A stretch of 64,000 nt of DNA from VBWE01 sp943372645 (GCA_943372645.1 CALRZN010000005.1:62001-126000); one strand, 5' to 3'. Shown: positions 34,586-44,448, counted from the stretch's first letter. Notes: generated from the letters alone by a model not told the origin. Translations and numbers: made by a program.

Positions 34586-34683
34586 TCAAATTTTCAATAA
34601 TCAATTTTCAATGTTCAATGCTCAAGTTACTGTCACTGGAGTTCATTCGAAAGCGTTCCGATGAAAATTGAACATTGAGTATT
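34586..34683. repeat. AATTTTCAATGTTCAAT-type inverted repeat, first copy
   Basis: Bases around 34590-34624 (CAATTTTCAATGTTCAATG) and their reverse complement around 34658-34682 flank a loop of about 35 bp. Related sequence occurs at 55398-55452. It lies between queE and the sterol-desaturase gene. A dispersed non-coding repeat is likely. Confidence 0.4.
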
Positions 34684-34717
34684 TATAAAGGCCATATCCC
34701 GGACGAACCACCAACTA

Positions 34718-35920
34718 CTAAACGTGTCCGTGTTCTTCTTCCGTTCGCCCCGTTCCGATAATCAGCAGCGATATCGCCTGGAACAGCAGTACCGGCATGA
34801 AATAAAATTTCGGGTACAGCAGCATCGCCGCAAACACCAGCAGCGCACCGATGAGTTGCCGCACAGCTTCGTGGCGGCCGAAATGTTCGTGGATGTTGCC
34901 GTTGAGTACCATGGCGCTGTTGGCCATACTGATTAAACCGATGCCGGAGAAAAGAATGACTTCCCACTTCCAGAGAAAATCAACATACGCCAGCATTACG
35001 GTTAACGCGGTGGTGCATGCAATGACCTGGAAAATGGCATAACGGCGCAGGTACACCGTTGCTGAAACGGGTGCAGTTCTCCGCTGCGTTTGTTCATACA
35101 CTTCCGTTTTCGGATTCCAGTCGGGCGGCATAAACAGCAGCTTTATTTTGTTGCCCAGGCCGGGAGTTACTTTCATCGCATTCCACAGGTAGCGGTAATA
35201 ATAACCGATGGCCATCACCGGGTTGTTGTCGGTGTACGGACTTTTGATGCCGTATTTCACTGGCTCCGTTTCAGGCTGGTAGGTTCCGAACAGTTGATCC
35301 CAGATGAGAAATGTGGAGCCGTAGTTTTTATCAATGTAAATGTCATTCTTGCCGTGATGTACGCGGTGAATGGAAGGTGTGATCAGGAATTTTTCGAGGA
35401 ACCCGAGTTTGGGAATGTATTCCGTGTGCAGCAGGAAATCGTACAGCCCCGAAACTTTCAGGATGAGCACGAGCGTAAACGGTTCAAACCCGAACACGGG
35501 CAGGAACGCCCAGAAAATAATCCGGTTAAATCCCTGGAAAATAGAAGTACGGAATCCGTTCGTAAAATTCAGGAACTCCGACGAGTGGTGCGTAATGTGC
35601 CCGGCCCACAAAATGTTTACGCGGTGCGAAAACCGGTGATACCAGTACGAAATAAAATCAACTGCAATGTACCCGGCCACCCACTGGTACCAAACATTCT
35701 GGATATCCACCAGCCGGAAGTGATCATACACCACCTGCATCACAAGGTACAGCAGCGCAAAATGAAACAGCGAGCAGATCTGGTCAATGGCACCGATGGT
35801 GAGGTTCATCACGGTGTTGCCTGCGGTGTAACGGTTGTCGCCTCTTTTATAAGAGATGTACCACTCGGCAAACACGAGTAACAGGAGGACGGGGATTAAT
35901 AAGGCAGTTACGTTTATCAT
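34718..35920 (-). CDS. Sterol desaturase/fatty acid hydroxylase superfamily membrane protein
   Basis: A 400-residue protein with several membrane helices and the di-iron histidine clusters of the family: HRFSHRVNILWAGHITHHSS in the first half, then LHTEYIPKLG and SIHRVHHGKNDIYIDKNYG. Members hydroxylate or desaturate lipids or sterol-like substrates. The extra C-terminal helices (LRRYAIFQVIACTTALTVML onward) are typical of the longer bacterial proteins. The substrate is unknown. Confidence 0.88.
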   Translation of the reverse strand: MINVTALLIPVLLLLVFAEWYISYKRGDNRYTAGNTVMNLTIGAIDQICSLFHFALLYLVMQVVYDHFRLVDIQNVWYQWVAGYIAVDFISYWYHRFSHRVNILWAGHITHHSSEFLNFTNGFRTSIFQGFNRIIFWAFLPVFGFEPFTLVLILKVSGLYDFLLHTEYIPKLGFLEKFLITPSIHRVHHGKNDIYIDKNYGSTFLIWDQLFGTYQPETEPVKYGIKSPYTDNNPVMAIGYYYRYLWNAMKVTPGLGNKIKLLFMPPDWNPKTEVYEQTQRRTAPVSATVYLRRYAIFQVIACTTALTVMLAYVDFLWKWEVILFSGIGLISMANSAMVLNGNIHEHFGRHEAVRQLIGALLVFAAMLLYPKFYFMPVLLFQAISLLIIGTGRTEEEHGHV

Positions 35921-36050
35921 AAAAGGGAATTTAGTTAAACGGACTTCCTGCTAATGTATTAAATAATCAGCTGCACACCCTGTAAAATCAAATAATACGG
36001 AGGGGTTTAACAAAAATTTGCAAGTGGGTTTGGTTGCTCCGCGGTCAGAA

Positions 36051-37253
36051 CTATTCCGACAACCCCTGCAGCGCGATCCACGCCAGCAAACCGGTTCCTG
36101 TTTCCAGCGCAGCTTCATCAATATCAAAAACATTCGTATGTACACCGGCGGTAAAACGGCCGTCGGGTGAGGCGGTGCCGAGGCGGTAGAAACAGGCGGG
36201 CAGGTGCTGCGAGAAAAATGCAAAATCTTCGGCGGTCATGCGCATGTCAAGCGTTACCACGTTTTCTTTGCCGAGGTAATTTTCGGCGGCGGTGCGTGCG
36301 GCGGCGGTTACGGTTTCATCGTTTACAAGAAACGGATAACCATGCTGCACATCAAACACGCAGGTGGCATTCATTTCGGCGGCGATGCGTTCGGCATTGC
36401 TGACCAGGTGCCGGTGTGCTTCGGCGCGCCAGGTTTCATCAAACGTGCGGAAGGTGCCCTGCACGTTTACTTCATCGGGAATCACATTGGTGGCGCCGTA
36501 GCCTTCAATGCGGCCAAATGCGAGCACCGTGGGAACCGTGCTGTTAAATGTTTTATCGCGCATAAACATGCGGTCGAGTTCGCTGAGGATGCGCGCAGTT
36601 ACGAGTATCGGGTTGATGTAATCGGCCGGCATGGCTGCGTGTCCCCCTTTGCCTTTTACTTTTACATACAGCTCATCGGTAGAAGCCATGTACATGCCGC
36701 TGCGGAAACCCACCTTGCCTGCTGGCAGTGAGGGGAACACATGCTGCGCATAAATGGAAGCCGGTGCCGGATTTTCGAGCACGCCTGCTTTGATCATGAG
36801 CGATGCGCCGCCGGGCAGTTTTTCTTCGCCGGGCTGGAAAATAAATTTTACGGTGCCTTCAAATTCGTTGCGCAGTTCGTGCAGCACAATAGCCGCACCA
36901 AGCAGGCACGAGGCGTGTACATCGTGGCCGCAGGCATGCATTGCGCCTTTGTTTTGGGAGGCATAAGCAGCTGTGCTTTTTTCTTCTATGGGCAACGCAT
37001 CCAGGTCGCCGCGCAGGGCTACTGTTTTTTTGTCCGGATTTTTTCCGTGCACGAGGGCTACGATTCCGGTATCCACAATGCCCTGCTGAAAGGGTATGCC
37101 GTGTTGTTTTAAAACAGATGCGATGTATGCCGATGTGTTGACTTCTTCAAACGAAAGTTCCGGGTGTGCGTGCAGGTGGTGACGGGTTTGCTGCACGAGC
37201 GCGAAGTGTTTGCGCGCAAGCGACTGAACAGTTTCAGCGGTTATTTTTATCAT
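36051..37253 (-). CDS. M20 family amidohydrolase (N-acyl-amino-acid/hippurate-type)
   Basis: A 400-residue protein with M20D features: RHHLHAHPELSFEE at the N terminus, ALRGDLDALPIEE, the metal-binding HACGHDVHASCLLGAA, FIFQPGEEKLPGGA with a catalytic Glu, and HVFPSLPAGKVG. The dimerisation domain with GKGGHAAMPADYINPI is in the middle, and MTAEDFAFFSQHLPACFYRLG lies near the C terminus. It hydrolyses acyl groups from amino acids or peptides in the cytoplasm. Confidence 0.94.
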   Translation of the reverse strand: MIKITAETVQSLARKHFALVQQTRHHLHAHPELSFEEVNTSAYIASVLKQHGIPFQQGIVDTGIVALVHGKNPDKKTVALRGDLDALPIEEKSTAAYASQNKGAMHACGHDVHASCLLGAAIVLHELRNEFEGTVKFIFQPGEEKLPGGASLMIKAGVLENPAPASIYAQHVFPSLPAGKVGFRSGMYMASTDELYVKVKGKGGHAAMPADYINPILVTARILSELDRMFMRDKTFNSTVPTVLAFGRIEGYGATNVIPDEVNVQGTFRTFDETWRAEAHRHLVSNAERIAAEMNATCVFDVQHGYPFLVNDETVTAAARTAAENYLGKENVVTLDMRMTAEDFAFFSQHLPACFYRLGTASPDGRFTAGVHTNVFDIDEAALETGTGLLAWIALQGLSE

Positions 37254-37383
37254 GCGTTCTGTTGCAGGAATACGTTGCTGTTCCGTTCAGCCTGTTTTTT
37301 TTCTGCCACAAAGGCGCGAAGCCGCAAAGGCAGTCTGATCACAGGAACAGGTTTGTTGTTAAATGAAATGCAATCGTTCATAC

Positions 37384-40300
37384 TTAAAAATCCAGGCTGA
37401 ACGACAGGTACGTTACACGATCGAGAATGAGGCCGTCTTCTACGCCGCGGGCCCAGTCCACACGCACAAAGTAACCCCAGATGCGTGCGCGCAGGCCGAG
37501 GCCGTAACCGCCTACAATCGGTCCTTTGTGGTTTTTCAGGATCACGGTGATCGGGTTACCCGGCGCACCAACTACGGTGGTGTTCAGCGCGTTCTCTTCC
37601 GAGTACGGGTTCGGACCATTCCATGCGGTTCCTACATCACCGAAGCCAACGACCTGAAACGTGTTCAGGAAATCGGAACGCATCGGGCGGTTGAACAGGT
37701 AACGGAACAGCGGCACACGCAGTTCACTGTTGATGACTGCAAAATTATTTCCGTTGCGGATGTTCTGGAAATGTCCGCGCATGGGTGTGGCCAATGTCTG
37801 GTACGCATACGGCACATCCGGCGAAATGCGGATGGAATTGTTCGGCTGCGGCAGGAACCAGTTGTCAACACCGCCCATGTAATAGATGAGGCGCTGGTGA
37901 CCGATGGACGTACTTGCTGCAAACCGGTTGGCCCAGATGATCTCGCGGTGTACTTTAACATAAAGGCGGTAATCAATGCCGAACACGTACAGGTCGCTGC
38001 GGAACCGGTTGTCCGAATTTTTAGCACGCACAATACTGTCGAGCCCCTGGAACATTTCACCGAAAATTTTGAAGCGCGTTCCGGTCTGTATGTTCAGCCC
38101 GCGTTTGATGGTATTGTCAAACACAAATTCGAGTTTACCGCCGGCCCAGTTGGTGTATTTGTTTTTGTTCAGCAGGTTGGCGTAATCGGTGGAAAGATAA
38201 ACCGTGCGGTCGTTACGCAGGTTCACCGAGCCGCGTACCGAAGCCACTTCGTTAAACGGCCAGCGCCAGATGTAACGGCCTTCGTGCGTATGAATTTTGA
38301 TGAGCGAAGCGCCGCTGCCTTCCACGTTGAGGAATGCGGCACGGTGAAGCACGAGCTGTTTGTCGAGGCGTTTCTCGCGGTCTTCAAACGATAGTAAAAA
38401 TTCGTTGCTGTTCAGGTTGCCCGACAAACGCACACCCGCCACAATGCGGTGATCTTCGAGCAGGTCGCTCAGGCCGATTTTAAACAACCCGGTGAAACCC
38501 GGATTCAGGTAAATCGGCAGACCGCCGGTGAAACGCTGGTAGCCCTGGTTGAGGAAACTGTTGTCGAGCTGGCTCACCACGTATTCCGTACCGTACTGCA
38601 CTTTGTAGTTGCGTGCGATGGGAAGTATAAATTCATCTTTCGGCGCACCCTGCTTCACCGAATCGGTGGCAGCTGTTTTCGCGGTATCGGGCGGTGTGGT
38701 TACCACTTTCGGTTTCGCGGTATCGGGCGCGGTAATTTTTCCGAATTTATAATTGTCAATGTTCACCTTGGCGGTGGCCGTGTCTTTCGGAAGCTCAGTT
38801 GGTTTTACCGTCTGCAGTTTGCCGTTTTCTTTCTTTTTCTGCTGCTGGTCGCGTTTCACCTGGTCCAGCGAATCCAGCTCCGCATCAATGCGCGCGTGTT
38901 CAATGGTCAGGTTGCGGTAACTGGTGTTTTTCAGTTTGGAAGCTTTCAGTTTATCAAACTCTTCCATGTTACCGATGTACATGCGGTAACGGCCCTCGTT
39001 GTAAATAATTTCGCCGTAACGCGATGCGCGGGGCTGGATGTCCTGCTCAAGGATGTTGCGTGCATAATTGGTAACCGGCATGCTGCGTGCAAAATAGCGG
39101 TAGTGCGCGCTGGTATCAATGTAGGCAATGGTGCTGTCGAAATACGCCACATAGCGGTTGCGGATGCCGTTCTGGTCGCTCACAAAACTGTAACGGGTGC
39201 TGTCCCACGCGGCCGGCTGTACTTCATTCACGCCGGGAGTATTGGTGAGGCGGCGCAGCACATCCGATTTGGTTTTGTAGTTGTACAGCCACAGGTCGTA
39301 TGACTGCGGCATAACAATATCAGGACTTACCGCTTTCATCGTATCCTGTTCGCGGTTGGAACTGAAAATAATGCTGCGCCCGCCATCCACAAAACGCGGA
39401 TGCTGGTCATCGTAAATGTCTTTGGTAACAGGTATGGCCGAACCGCCCGCAATGTTATATACAAAAATGTCGGTCTGTCCGTTCTGCACCGCCGACATCA
39501 CCAGCGATTTGCCATCGTCAGAGTAGGCGAAGTCAAGAATCTTGATGAAATTAAAAATCGGCTTGGTGATTTTCGATCCGTCTTCCAGCGTGTAAATGGT
39601 AAGAAATGTTTCGCCTTCTTTTTCATAGATGTAGGAGAACAACTGCCCCGACGGATGCCAGGCCATGATGGGATACGAATAATCGTTGATGCGGTCGAGT
39701 TTCTGTCCCGACTTCAGCAGGCGTTTGCTTTTACCGCTGCCGATGTTGTACAGGAACATTTTGTACTGCCCGAGTTCGTTGGTGGCAAACACCACGTTCT
39801 GCCCGTCGGGACTCACTTTCAGCTGGCTGTAAACACGCGTCTGTTTTGGTTTTTTCAGCAGGGGCAGTTGCTGCGGCAGCACGCGCGTGGTGTCGTTCTG
39901 CGCAAAGCGCGAGAGGTAATAATCCTGCCACTCGTAGCTCAGGTTTTTAATGCTCAGGCCGATCACAAACATAAACGAGCTTTCCACGTTGCGGCTCACC
40001 TTGGTCATGTACAGCAGGTTGGAAATAACTGACGGGCCGTATTTTTCAGAGATGTAATACCAGATGGAGTGCCCCGCGCTCACCGCTTCTTCGCCGGTAA
40101 GGTGATTAAATTTGTTGAAGCGCCCGGTAAGCATGCCATCGCGCACGCGGTCGTCCACCTCGGTATTCCAGCCTTTGGAAACATAGGCTACAAGACCCTT
40201 GGTGTACCATTCGGGCAGCACGAGCAGCGTGGAGTTTTTCAGTACTTCTTTTACGTTGCCGCCGTACATCATCTGGCTGATGAGTACTTCGGCAATGCCG

Positions 40301-40725
40301 GCGCGGATCTGTTCTTCGAGTTTGCGGTGATCGCCTTCGTAATAAATAAACACCTTGCGGCCCACGATGCGGGTTACGCCGCCCACGTTGTACTGGTCGT
40401 CGCTCGACAGCCCGATGTTGCTCTGTTTGAAATCTTCCTGTTTATTGAAAATGATAAACTGGATGCGGTCTTCGAGCGTGTAATCAAACATCTTCTCAAT
40501 TTCCGTGAGGTGTTTTTTGGCCGAGCGGGCCACGTAAATGGCCAGTTCCTTGCCGCCGGTATTAAAATAGGTTTCGTATTTCTCGAATTTGAAATAACTC
40601 CATTTAAAATCCTGGTACTGCACGCGGTTTTTGCCGAATTCCATTTGTGATCCGCTGTAAAACTGGGCGGAAACAGCAAAGGGCAGCAGAAGCGTAAGTA
40701 TAGCGAGTGAAAGACGTTTTACCAT
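37384..40725 (-). CDS. Large outer-membrane protein: peptidase-MA-like domain, TolB-like propeller, Omp85-like barrel
   Basis: A 1113-residue protein. A signal peptide (ending AVSAQ) is followed by a region of about 250 residues like a peptidase-MA/gluzincin domain. It has LPEWYTKGLVAYVSKGW, but AGIAEVLISQMM stands where an HExxH zinc motif would be expected, so catalysis is doubtful. A TolB/WD40-type propeller follows (residues about 290-560; VSPDGQNVVFATNELGQYKM, IIFSSNREQD), then a charged linker rich in K, P and T. The C-terminal barrel ends with the outer-membrane signature YLSFSLDF. Such proteins are widespread in Bacteroidota; the function is unknown. Confidence 0.8.
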   Translation of the reverse strand: MVKRLSLAILTLLLPFAVSAQFYSGSQMEFGKNRVQYQDFKWSYFKFEKYETYFNTGGKELAIYVARSAKKHLTEIEKMFDYTLEDRIQFIIFNKQEDFKQSNIGLSSDDQYNVGGVTRIVGRKVFIYYEGDHRKLEEQIRAGIAEVLISQMMYGGNVKEVLKNSTLLVLPEWYTKGLVAYVSKGWNTEVDDRVRDGMLTGRFNKFNHLTGEEAVSAGHSIWYYISEKYGPSVISNLLYMTKVSRNVESSFMFVIGLSIKNLSYEWQDYYLSRFAQNDTTRVLPQQLPLLKKPKQTRVYSQLKVSPDGQNVVFATNELGQYKMFLYNIGSGKSKRLLKSGQKLDRINDYSYPIMAWHPSGQLFSYIYEKEGETFLTIYTLEDGSKITKPIFNFIKILDFAYSDDGKSLVMSAVQNGQTDIFVYNIAGGSAIPVTKDIYDDQHPRFVDGGRSIIFSSNREQDTMKAVSPDIVMPQSYDLWLYNYKTKSDVLRRLTNTPGVNEVQPAAWDSTRYSFVSDQNGIRNRYVAYFDSTIAYIDTSAHYRYFARSMPVTNYARNILEQDIQPRASRYGEIIYNEGRYRMYIGNMEEFDKLKASKLKNTSYRNLTIEHARIDAELDSLDQVKRDQQQKKKENGKLQTVKPTELPKDTATAKVNIDNYKFGKITAPDTAKPKVVTTPPDTAKTAATDSVKQGAPKDEFILPIARNYKVQYGTEYVVSQLDNSFLNQGYQRFTGGLPIYLNPGFTGLFKIGLSDLLEDHRIVAGVRLSGNLNSNEFLLSFEDREKRLDKQLVLHRAAFLNVEGSGASLIKIHTHEGRYIWRWPFNEVASVRGSVNLRNDRTVYLSTDYANLLNKNKYTNWAGGKLEFVFDNTIKRGLNIQTGTRFKIFGEMFQGLDSIVRAKNSDNRFRSDLYVFGIDYRLYVKVHREIIWANRFAASTSIGHQRLIYYMGGVDNWFLPQPNNSIRISPDVPYAYQTLATPMRGHFQNIRNGNNFAVINSELRVPLFRYLFNRPMRSDFLNTFQVVGFGDVGTAWNGPNPYSEENALNTTVVGAPGNPITVILKNHKGPIVGGYGLGLRARIWGYFVRVDWARGVEDGLILDRVTYLSFSLDF

Positions 40726-40935
40726 CAGAATCGTATTTTAAGTGTAACGCGGCTGGGGATGCGTTTCTTGTAAGCCTTAAAGTTAGATAATAATACGGAA
40801 TGTACCAACAATAGGACTTTTGGCCGGGGATTGCATTCCCGGAAGCCACTTTTGGAGGCTTAAGCGGCAGCACTTATCAAACACGACCTGTTATTAACCG
40901 GTACCGGTTTTCCGTTAAACGGCTGTGCGTATCGT

Positions 40936-40943
40936 TACTTTTG
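40936..40943 (+). promoter_or_regulatory. -7 element giving a predicted leaderless hydrolase mRNA
   Basis: TACTTTTG followed by 5 nt and the ATG at 40949. It excludes the longer GTG frame from 40925. Confidence 0.6.
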
Positions 40944-40948
40944 TTTTT

Positions 40949-41593
40949 ATGATACGTGTCAAATCATTTACGTTCGGGCCGTTTGCGGAAAACACCTATG
41001 TGTTGTGGGACGATACCCGCGATTGCATCATTATTGATCCGGGCTGTTTCGGACGGGAAGAGGAGGAAAAGCTGCGTGCGTTTATTGCACAGGAACAGCT
41101 GAAACCGGTGCGCCTCATCAACACGCATTGCCACCTTGATCACGTTTTCGGAAATCCGTTTGTGGTAAAAACCTGGGGCCTGGGACTGGAAATGCACCGC
41201 GCCGACATTCCCGTGCTGGAGCGTTTTACCGAAAGCTGCCAGCTATTTGGTGTGGGTTCCGAAGCATTGCCGCAGCCCGAACCGGCCGTTTTTATCGAAG
41301 CGGGCGAAAAAATAACGTTTGGAAATTCCGCGCTTGAAGTATTGTTTACGCCCGGCCATTCGCCCGGCAGCATCAGTTTTTACAGTGCCGCGCACCGCTT
41401 TGTAATCAGCGGCGATGTGTTGTTCCAGGGCAGCATCGGCCGCACCGATTTACCGGGCGGCAATTTTGATGTACTCATTCACAGCATCCGCACGCAGTTT
41501 TTCCCGCTGCCGGATGATACCACCGTGTATTCCGGCCATGGTCCCAAAACCACGATCGGCGCGGAGAAGAAGTATAATCCGTTCCTGGCATAA
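40949..41593 (+). CDS. Metallo-beta-lactamase-fold hydrolase (glyoxalase II-like)
   Basis: A 214-residue protein. The zinc motif is THCHLDHVFGN (HxHxDH), preceded by NTYVLWDDTRDCIIIDPG. TPGHSPGSISFY and ISGDVLFQGSIGRTDLPGG supply further metal ligands, and YSGHGPKTTIGAEKKYNPF is at the C terminus. It belongs to the small MBL-fold group that hydrolyses thioesters such as S-lactoylglutathione or related thiols. The substrate in this organism is not known. Confidence 0.9.
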   Translation: MIRVKSFTFGPFAENTYVLWDDTRDCIIIDPGCFGREEEEKLRAFIAQEQLKPVRLINTHCHLDHVFGNPFVVKTWGLGLEMHRADIPVLERFTESCQLFGVGSEALPQPEPAVFIEAGEKITFGNSALEVLFTPGHSPGSISFYSAAHRFVISGDVLFQGSIGRTDLPGGNFDVLIHSIRTQFFPLPDDTTVYSGHGPKTTIGAEKKYNPFLA

Positions 41594-41688
41594 TAATCAT
41601 CCTTTTCACATCCCCGCACAGCTCGTCGATTTTACGTATAAATTGTTTTTCTGACACAAGTCCGACTAAACACGGCTTGTTTTGTATG

Positions 41689-41696
41689 TAATTTTG
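41689..41696 (+). promoter_or_regulatory. -7 element of the TPR kinase operon
   Basis: TAATTTTG, 24 nt before the GTG start at 41721. It lies inside the longer TTG-started frame, favouring the shorter start. Confidence 0.5.
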
Positions 41697-41720
41697 AAAA
41701 AAAATAAAACCCAAAATAAA

Positions 41721-43661
41721 GTGAATAAAAAGTTATTACTCCTGGTTGTTTTATCCCTGTTTCTGATTAGTGCCAACGCTAAACCCCGGTATCCCGATTC
41801 CCTCTGGCATGTCTGGAATTCGAAAACGGTTCATGATACTTCACGGCTGAAAGCCATGGGCAGGATGATTCATGATTATTACCTGATTGCAAAAAATGAC
41901 AGTGTTAAAGTCCTGTGCGACCTGCAGTTTGCCCTTGCGGTGAAACTGAATGATGAAAAAACACAGTCGGATATTTACCATACACAGGCCCGATTGTATG
42001 CTTATACCGGGGACATCAGGCATGCACTGGAGCTGTATGAGAAAAGCCTTGCTATAAAAGAACGTATCCGGGATGAAACCGGAATTGCTGCAACGATGAA
42101 CAATATGGGAAAGATTTATCTTGACCAGGGGCTGAATGAAAAAGCAATCACTTGTTTTTTTACAAGCTTGCGCATCCGTGAAAAAATGAAGGATGAGAAA
42201 GGCAGGATAAATGTCCTGGGAAATATCGGCAATGCGTATAACATGCAAAAAAACCCGGGGATGGCAATACGTTATATTTCAGAAAGCATGAAGCTCTGCC
42301 GGGAATTTGGCGATAAACGCGGAGAGGCAATGGGGTATATGAGCATCGGAATGGTATATTATTCGATTTTCAATTCTGCAGAGGCCGCGAATAATTACCG
42401 GAAAGGGTTGGCCATTGCTGCCGGTCTGAATGATTATGTTAATCAGGCGAAACTACTGTTAAATCTCGGCGAGGCACATAATTCAATGAGGAATTTCGAC
42501 AGTGCATCTTATTATTTCGGGCTGAGCCTGGATATCCGCAAACAAATTCACGACACAATCGGTATCGCAAAGTCGCTTAATGGGCTTGCAGCAGTGGCCT
42601 TAAATACCGGGCGTATCCAGGACGGTATCCGTTTGGGTGAACAATCACTGGCAATACTCGAAAGCAAAAGTTTGGTGAGGGAAAAGATTGAAACCTGCAG
42701 GTTACTGTATATGGTTTATGAACGAACAGGTAATTATGCAAAAGCACTTATACGATATAAACAATTTGTACAAATCAGTAACATTATAGAAAGTGATAAG
42801 ACGAAGAACATCCTGTTCAGGGAAGAGATAAAATATGAGCTGGAGAAAAAATCGGAAATTGAAAAGCGTACTCATCAGCTCGCGCTTGCACGGCTTAACC
42901 TGGCACGGGAACAGGAAAGGGCCCGCAAAAATGCATGGATGCAGTTGCTGGGTTCGTTATGTGTACTGCTGCTGCTCGGTGTTTATTTTATCTACAACCG
43001 TTCACGTCAGCGGAAAATCATCGCCGGGCAGAAAGCGAACCTGCTGAAACAGAAACTGCTGGTATCACAACTCAACCCGCATTTTATTTTTAATTCACTG
43101 AATGCGGTGCAGCAGTATATCTACAGCCAGAACAGTCACGATGCCGGCATGTACCTCAGCCGTTTTTCGGAACTGATGCGTATGATTCTCGATTTTTCGC
43201 GGGAAGATTTTATTCCTGTTGAATCGGAGCTGCATTTCATTAAAGAATACCTGGAACTGCAGCAGTTGCGTTTCCCGGAACGGTTCCGGTATGTAATTGA
43301 AACCGACCCGGCGATTGATGTAACGGCATTGCAGATTCCCCCGATGATTGCACAGCCCTTTATCGAAAATGCGGTGGAACATGGCATCAGTCGCAATGCC
43401 GCGAACGGTATAATTCATATCCGGCTGTTTTTTGAAAATAACACGTTGTGTTATGAAATTGAAGACAACGGCATCGGGCTGGAAGCGGCTGCACGTAATG
43501 AACGGAAAACCAAACACCGTTCACTGGCCACCACCATTGTGCGCGAACGCCTCGATGCGCTGCAGGATGACGGTCGGGTTTATTCCATTACAATTACAGA
43601 TAAAACGGCGGCCGGCAGCAGCGGCGTGCTGGTACGGATGACAATCCCATTTACACAATAG
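41721..43661 (+). CDS. TPR-containing sensor histidine kinase (LytS/His_kinase type)
   Basis: A protein of about 646 residues from GTG 41721, where a signal peptide begins (VNKKLLLLVVLSLFLISANA). A periplasmic array of about seven TPRs follows (residues 60-370; for example ATMNNMGKIYLDQGLNEKAI). Then come a coiled region, one membrane helix (LLGSLCVLLLLGVYFIYN), and a His_kinase domain with LNPHFIFNSLNAVQQYI, then an ATPase domain with PFIENAVEHGI and DNGIGLEAA. It pairs with the LytTR regulator 4 bp downstream. The ligand of the TPR sensor is unknown. Confidence 0.92.
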   Translation: MNKKLLLLVVLSLFLISANAKPRYPDSLWHVWNSKTVHDTSRLKAMGRMIHDYYLIAKNDSVKVLCDLQFALAVKLNDEKTQSDIYHTQARLYAYTGDIRHALELYEKSLAIKERIRDETGIAATMNNMGKIYLDQGLNEKAITCFFTSLRIREKMKDEKGRINVLGNIGNAYNMQKNPGMAIRYISESMKLCREFGDKRGEAMGYMSIGMVYYSIFNSAEAANNYRKGLAIAAGLNDYVNQAKLLLNLGEAHNSMRNFDSASYYFGLSLDIRKQIHDTIGIAKSLNGLAAVALNTGRIQDGIRLGEQSLAILESKSLVREKIETCRLLYMVYERTGNYAKALIRYKQFVQISNIIESDKTKNILFREEIKYELEKKSEIEKRTHQLALARLNLAREQERARKNAWMQLLGSLCVLLLLGVYFIYNRSRQRKIIAGQKANLLKQKLLVSQLNPHFIFNSLNAVQQYIYSQNSHDAGMYLSRFSELMRMILDFSREDFIPVESELHFIKEYLELQQLRFPERFRYVIETDPAIDVTALQIPPMIAQPFIENAVEHGISRNAANGIIHIRLFFENNTLCYEIEDNGIGLEAAARNERKTKHRSLATTIVRERLDALQDDGRVYSITITDKTAAGSSGVLVRMTIPFTQ

Positions 43662-43665
43662 GCGC

Positions 43666-44421
43666 ATGAAAACAATTATTATAGATGATGAACCGGCGAA
43701 CAACGAGCTGATGCGAACGCTGCTCAGTACCTACGCACCTCATGTAGAACTGGTGGGAGAGGCCGGCTCCGTTGCCGAAGGCTGCCGCGAAATTCTGCGG
43801 CTCCGGCCTGATCTTATTTTCCTCGATGTGGAAATGGAAGACGGCACGGGTTTCGACCTGCTGCGCAACCTGCGGCATTTGCCCCTGCATGTTATTTTTA
43901 TTACGGCACACCAGCATTTTGCGATTGATGCGTTTTCTTTTTCCGCGATTGATTACCTGCTGAAACCGGTTTCACCCATGCGCCTTGTTGCAGCAGTAGA
44001 AAAAGCGGCCCAGGCAGTAAGCAGCGAAGAACAGCTGGTGAAAATGAATACGCTGCTCACCCACATGGAAACGCCCGCAAGTCCGGTAAAAAAGCTGGTG
44101 CTGAAAACGCTCGAACGCGTGTATGTTGTGGAAAGCGATGAAATTGTGCGTATGGAATCATCCGGAAGTTATACCACCGCTTTTCTCGCTGATGGAAATA
44201 AAATACTGGTTTCGCGCCAGCTCCTGGAGTTTGACCAGTTACTTACGCCCCTCGGTTTTATGCGCGTGCATCAGTCGCACCTGGTAAATATGAATCACCT
44301 GTTTTACTTCGATAAAACACAATGCGAAGCAGTGATGAAAGACACCAGCCGCGTTCCGGTTGCTACGCGTAAAAAAGAACAGCTGCTGCAGTATATCGAA
44401 ACAGGCCATGCCGGAGAATAA
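43666..44421 (+). CDS. LytTR family response regulator, partner of the TPR kinase
   Basis: A 251-residue protein. The receiver has IIIDDEP, phosphoacceptor Asp54 in IFLDVEMEDG, and Lys100 in YLLKPV. The LytTR domain carries IVRMESSGSYTTAFL and FMRVHQSHLVNMNHL, ending VPVATRKKEQLL. It starts 4 bp after the kinase stop. It has the same design as the 12377-13123 regulator, but the sensory input differs (TPR rather than propeller). Confidence 0.93.
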   Translation: MKTIIIDDEPANNELMRTLLSTYAPHVELVGEAGSVAEGCREILRLRPDLIFLDVEMEDGTGFDLLRNLRHLPLHVIFITAHQHFAIDAFSFSAIDYLLKPVSPMRLVAAVEKAAQAVSSEEQLVKMNTLLTHMETPASPVKKLVLKTLERVYVVESDEIVRMESSGSYTTAFLADGNKILVSRQLLEFDQLLTPLGFMRVHQSHLVNMNHLFYFDKTQCEAVMKDTSRVPVATRKKEQLLQYIETGHAGE

Positions 44422-44448
44422 AACGCGGCCCGCAAAAAAGCAGTCTGT

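Noticed and set aside
34524..34717. PreQ1 riboswitch upstream of queE
   Set aside because: The sequence before queE holds only a -7-like TATCTTTA and an AT-rich repeat. No preQ1 aptamer pattern is visible, and the start codon follows the promoter almost directly.
37363..38394. 343-codon plus-strand frame opposite the outer-membrane barrel region
   Set aside because: Antisense shadow of the barrel-encoding part; no signal peptide or motif.
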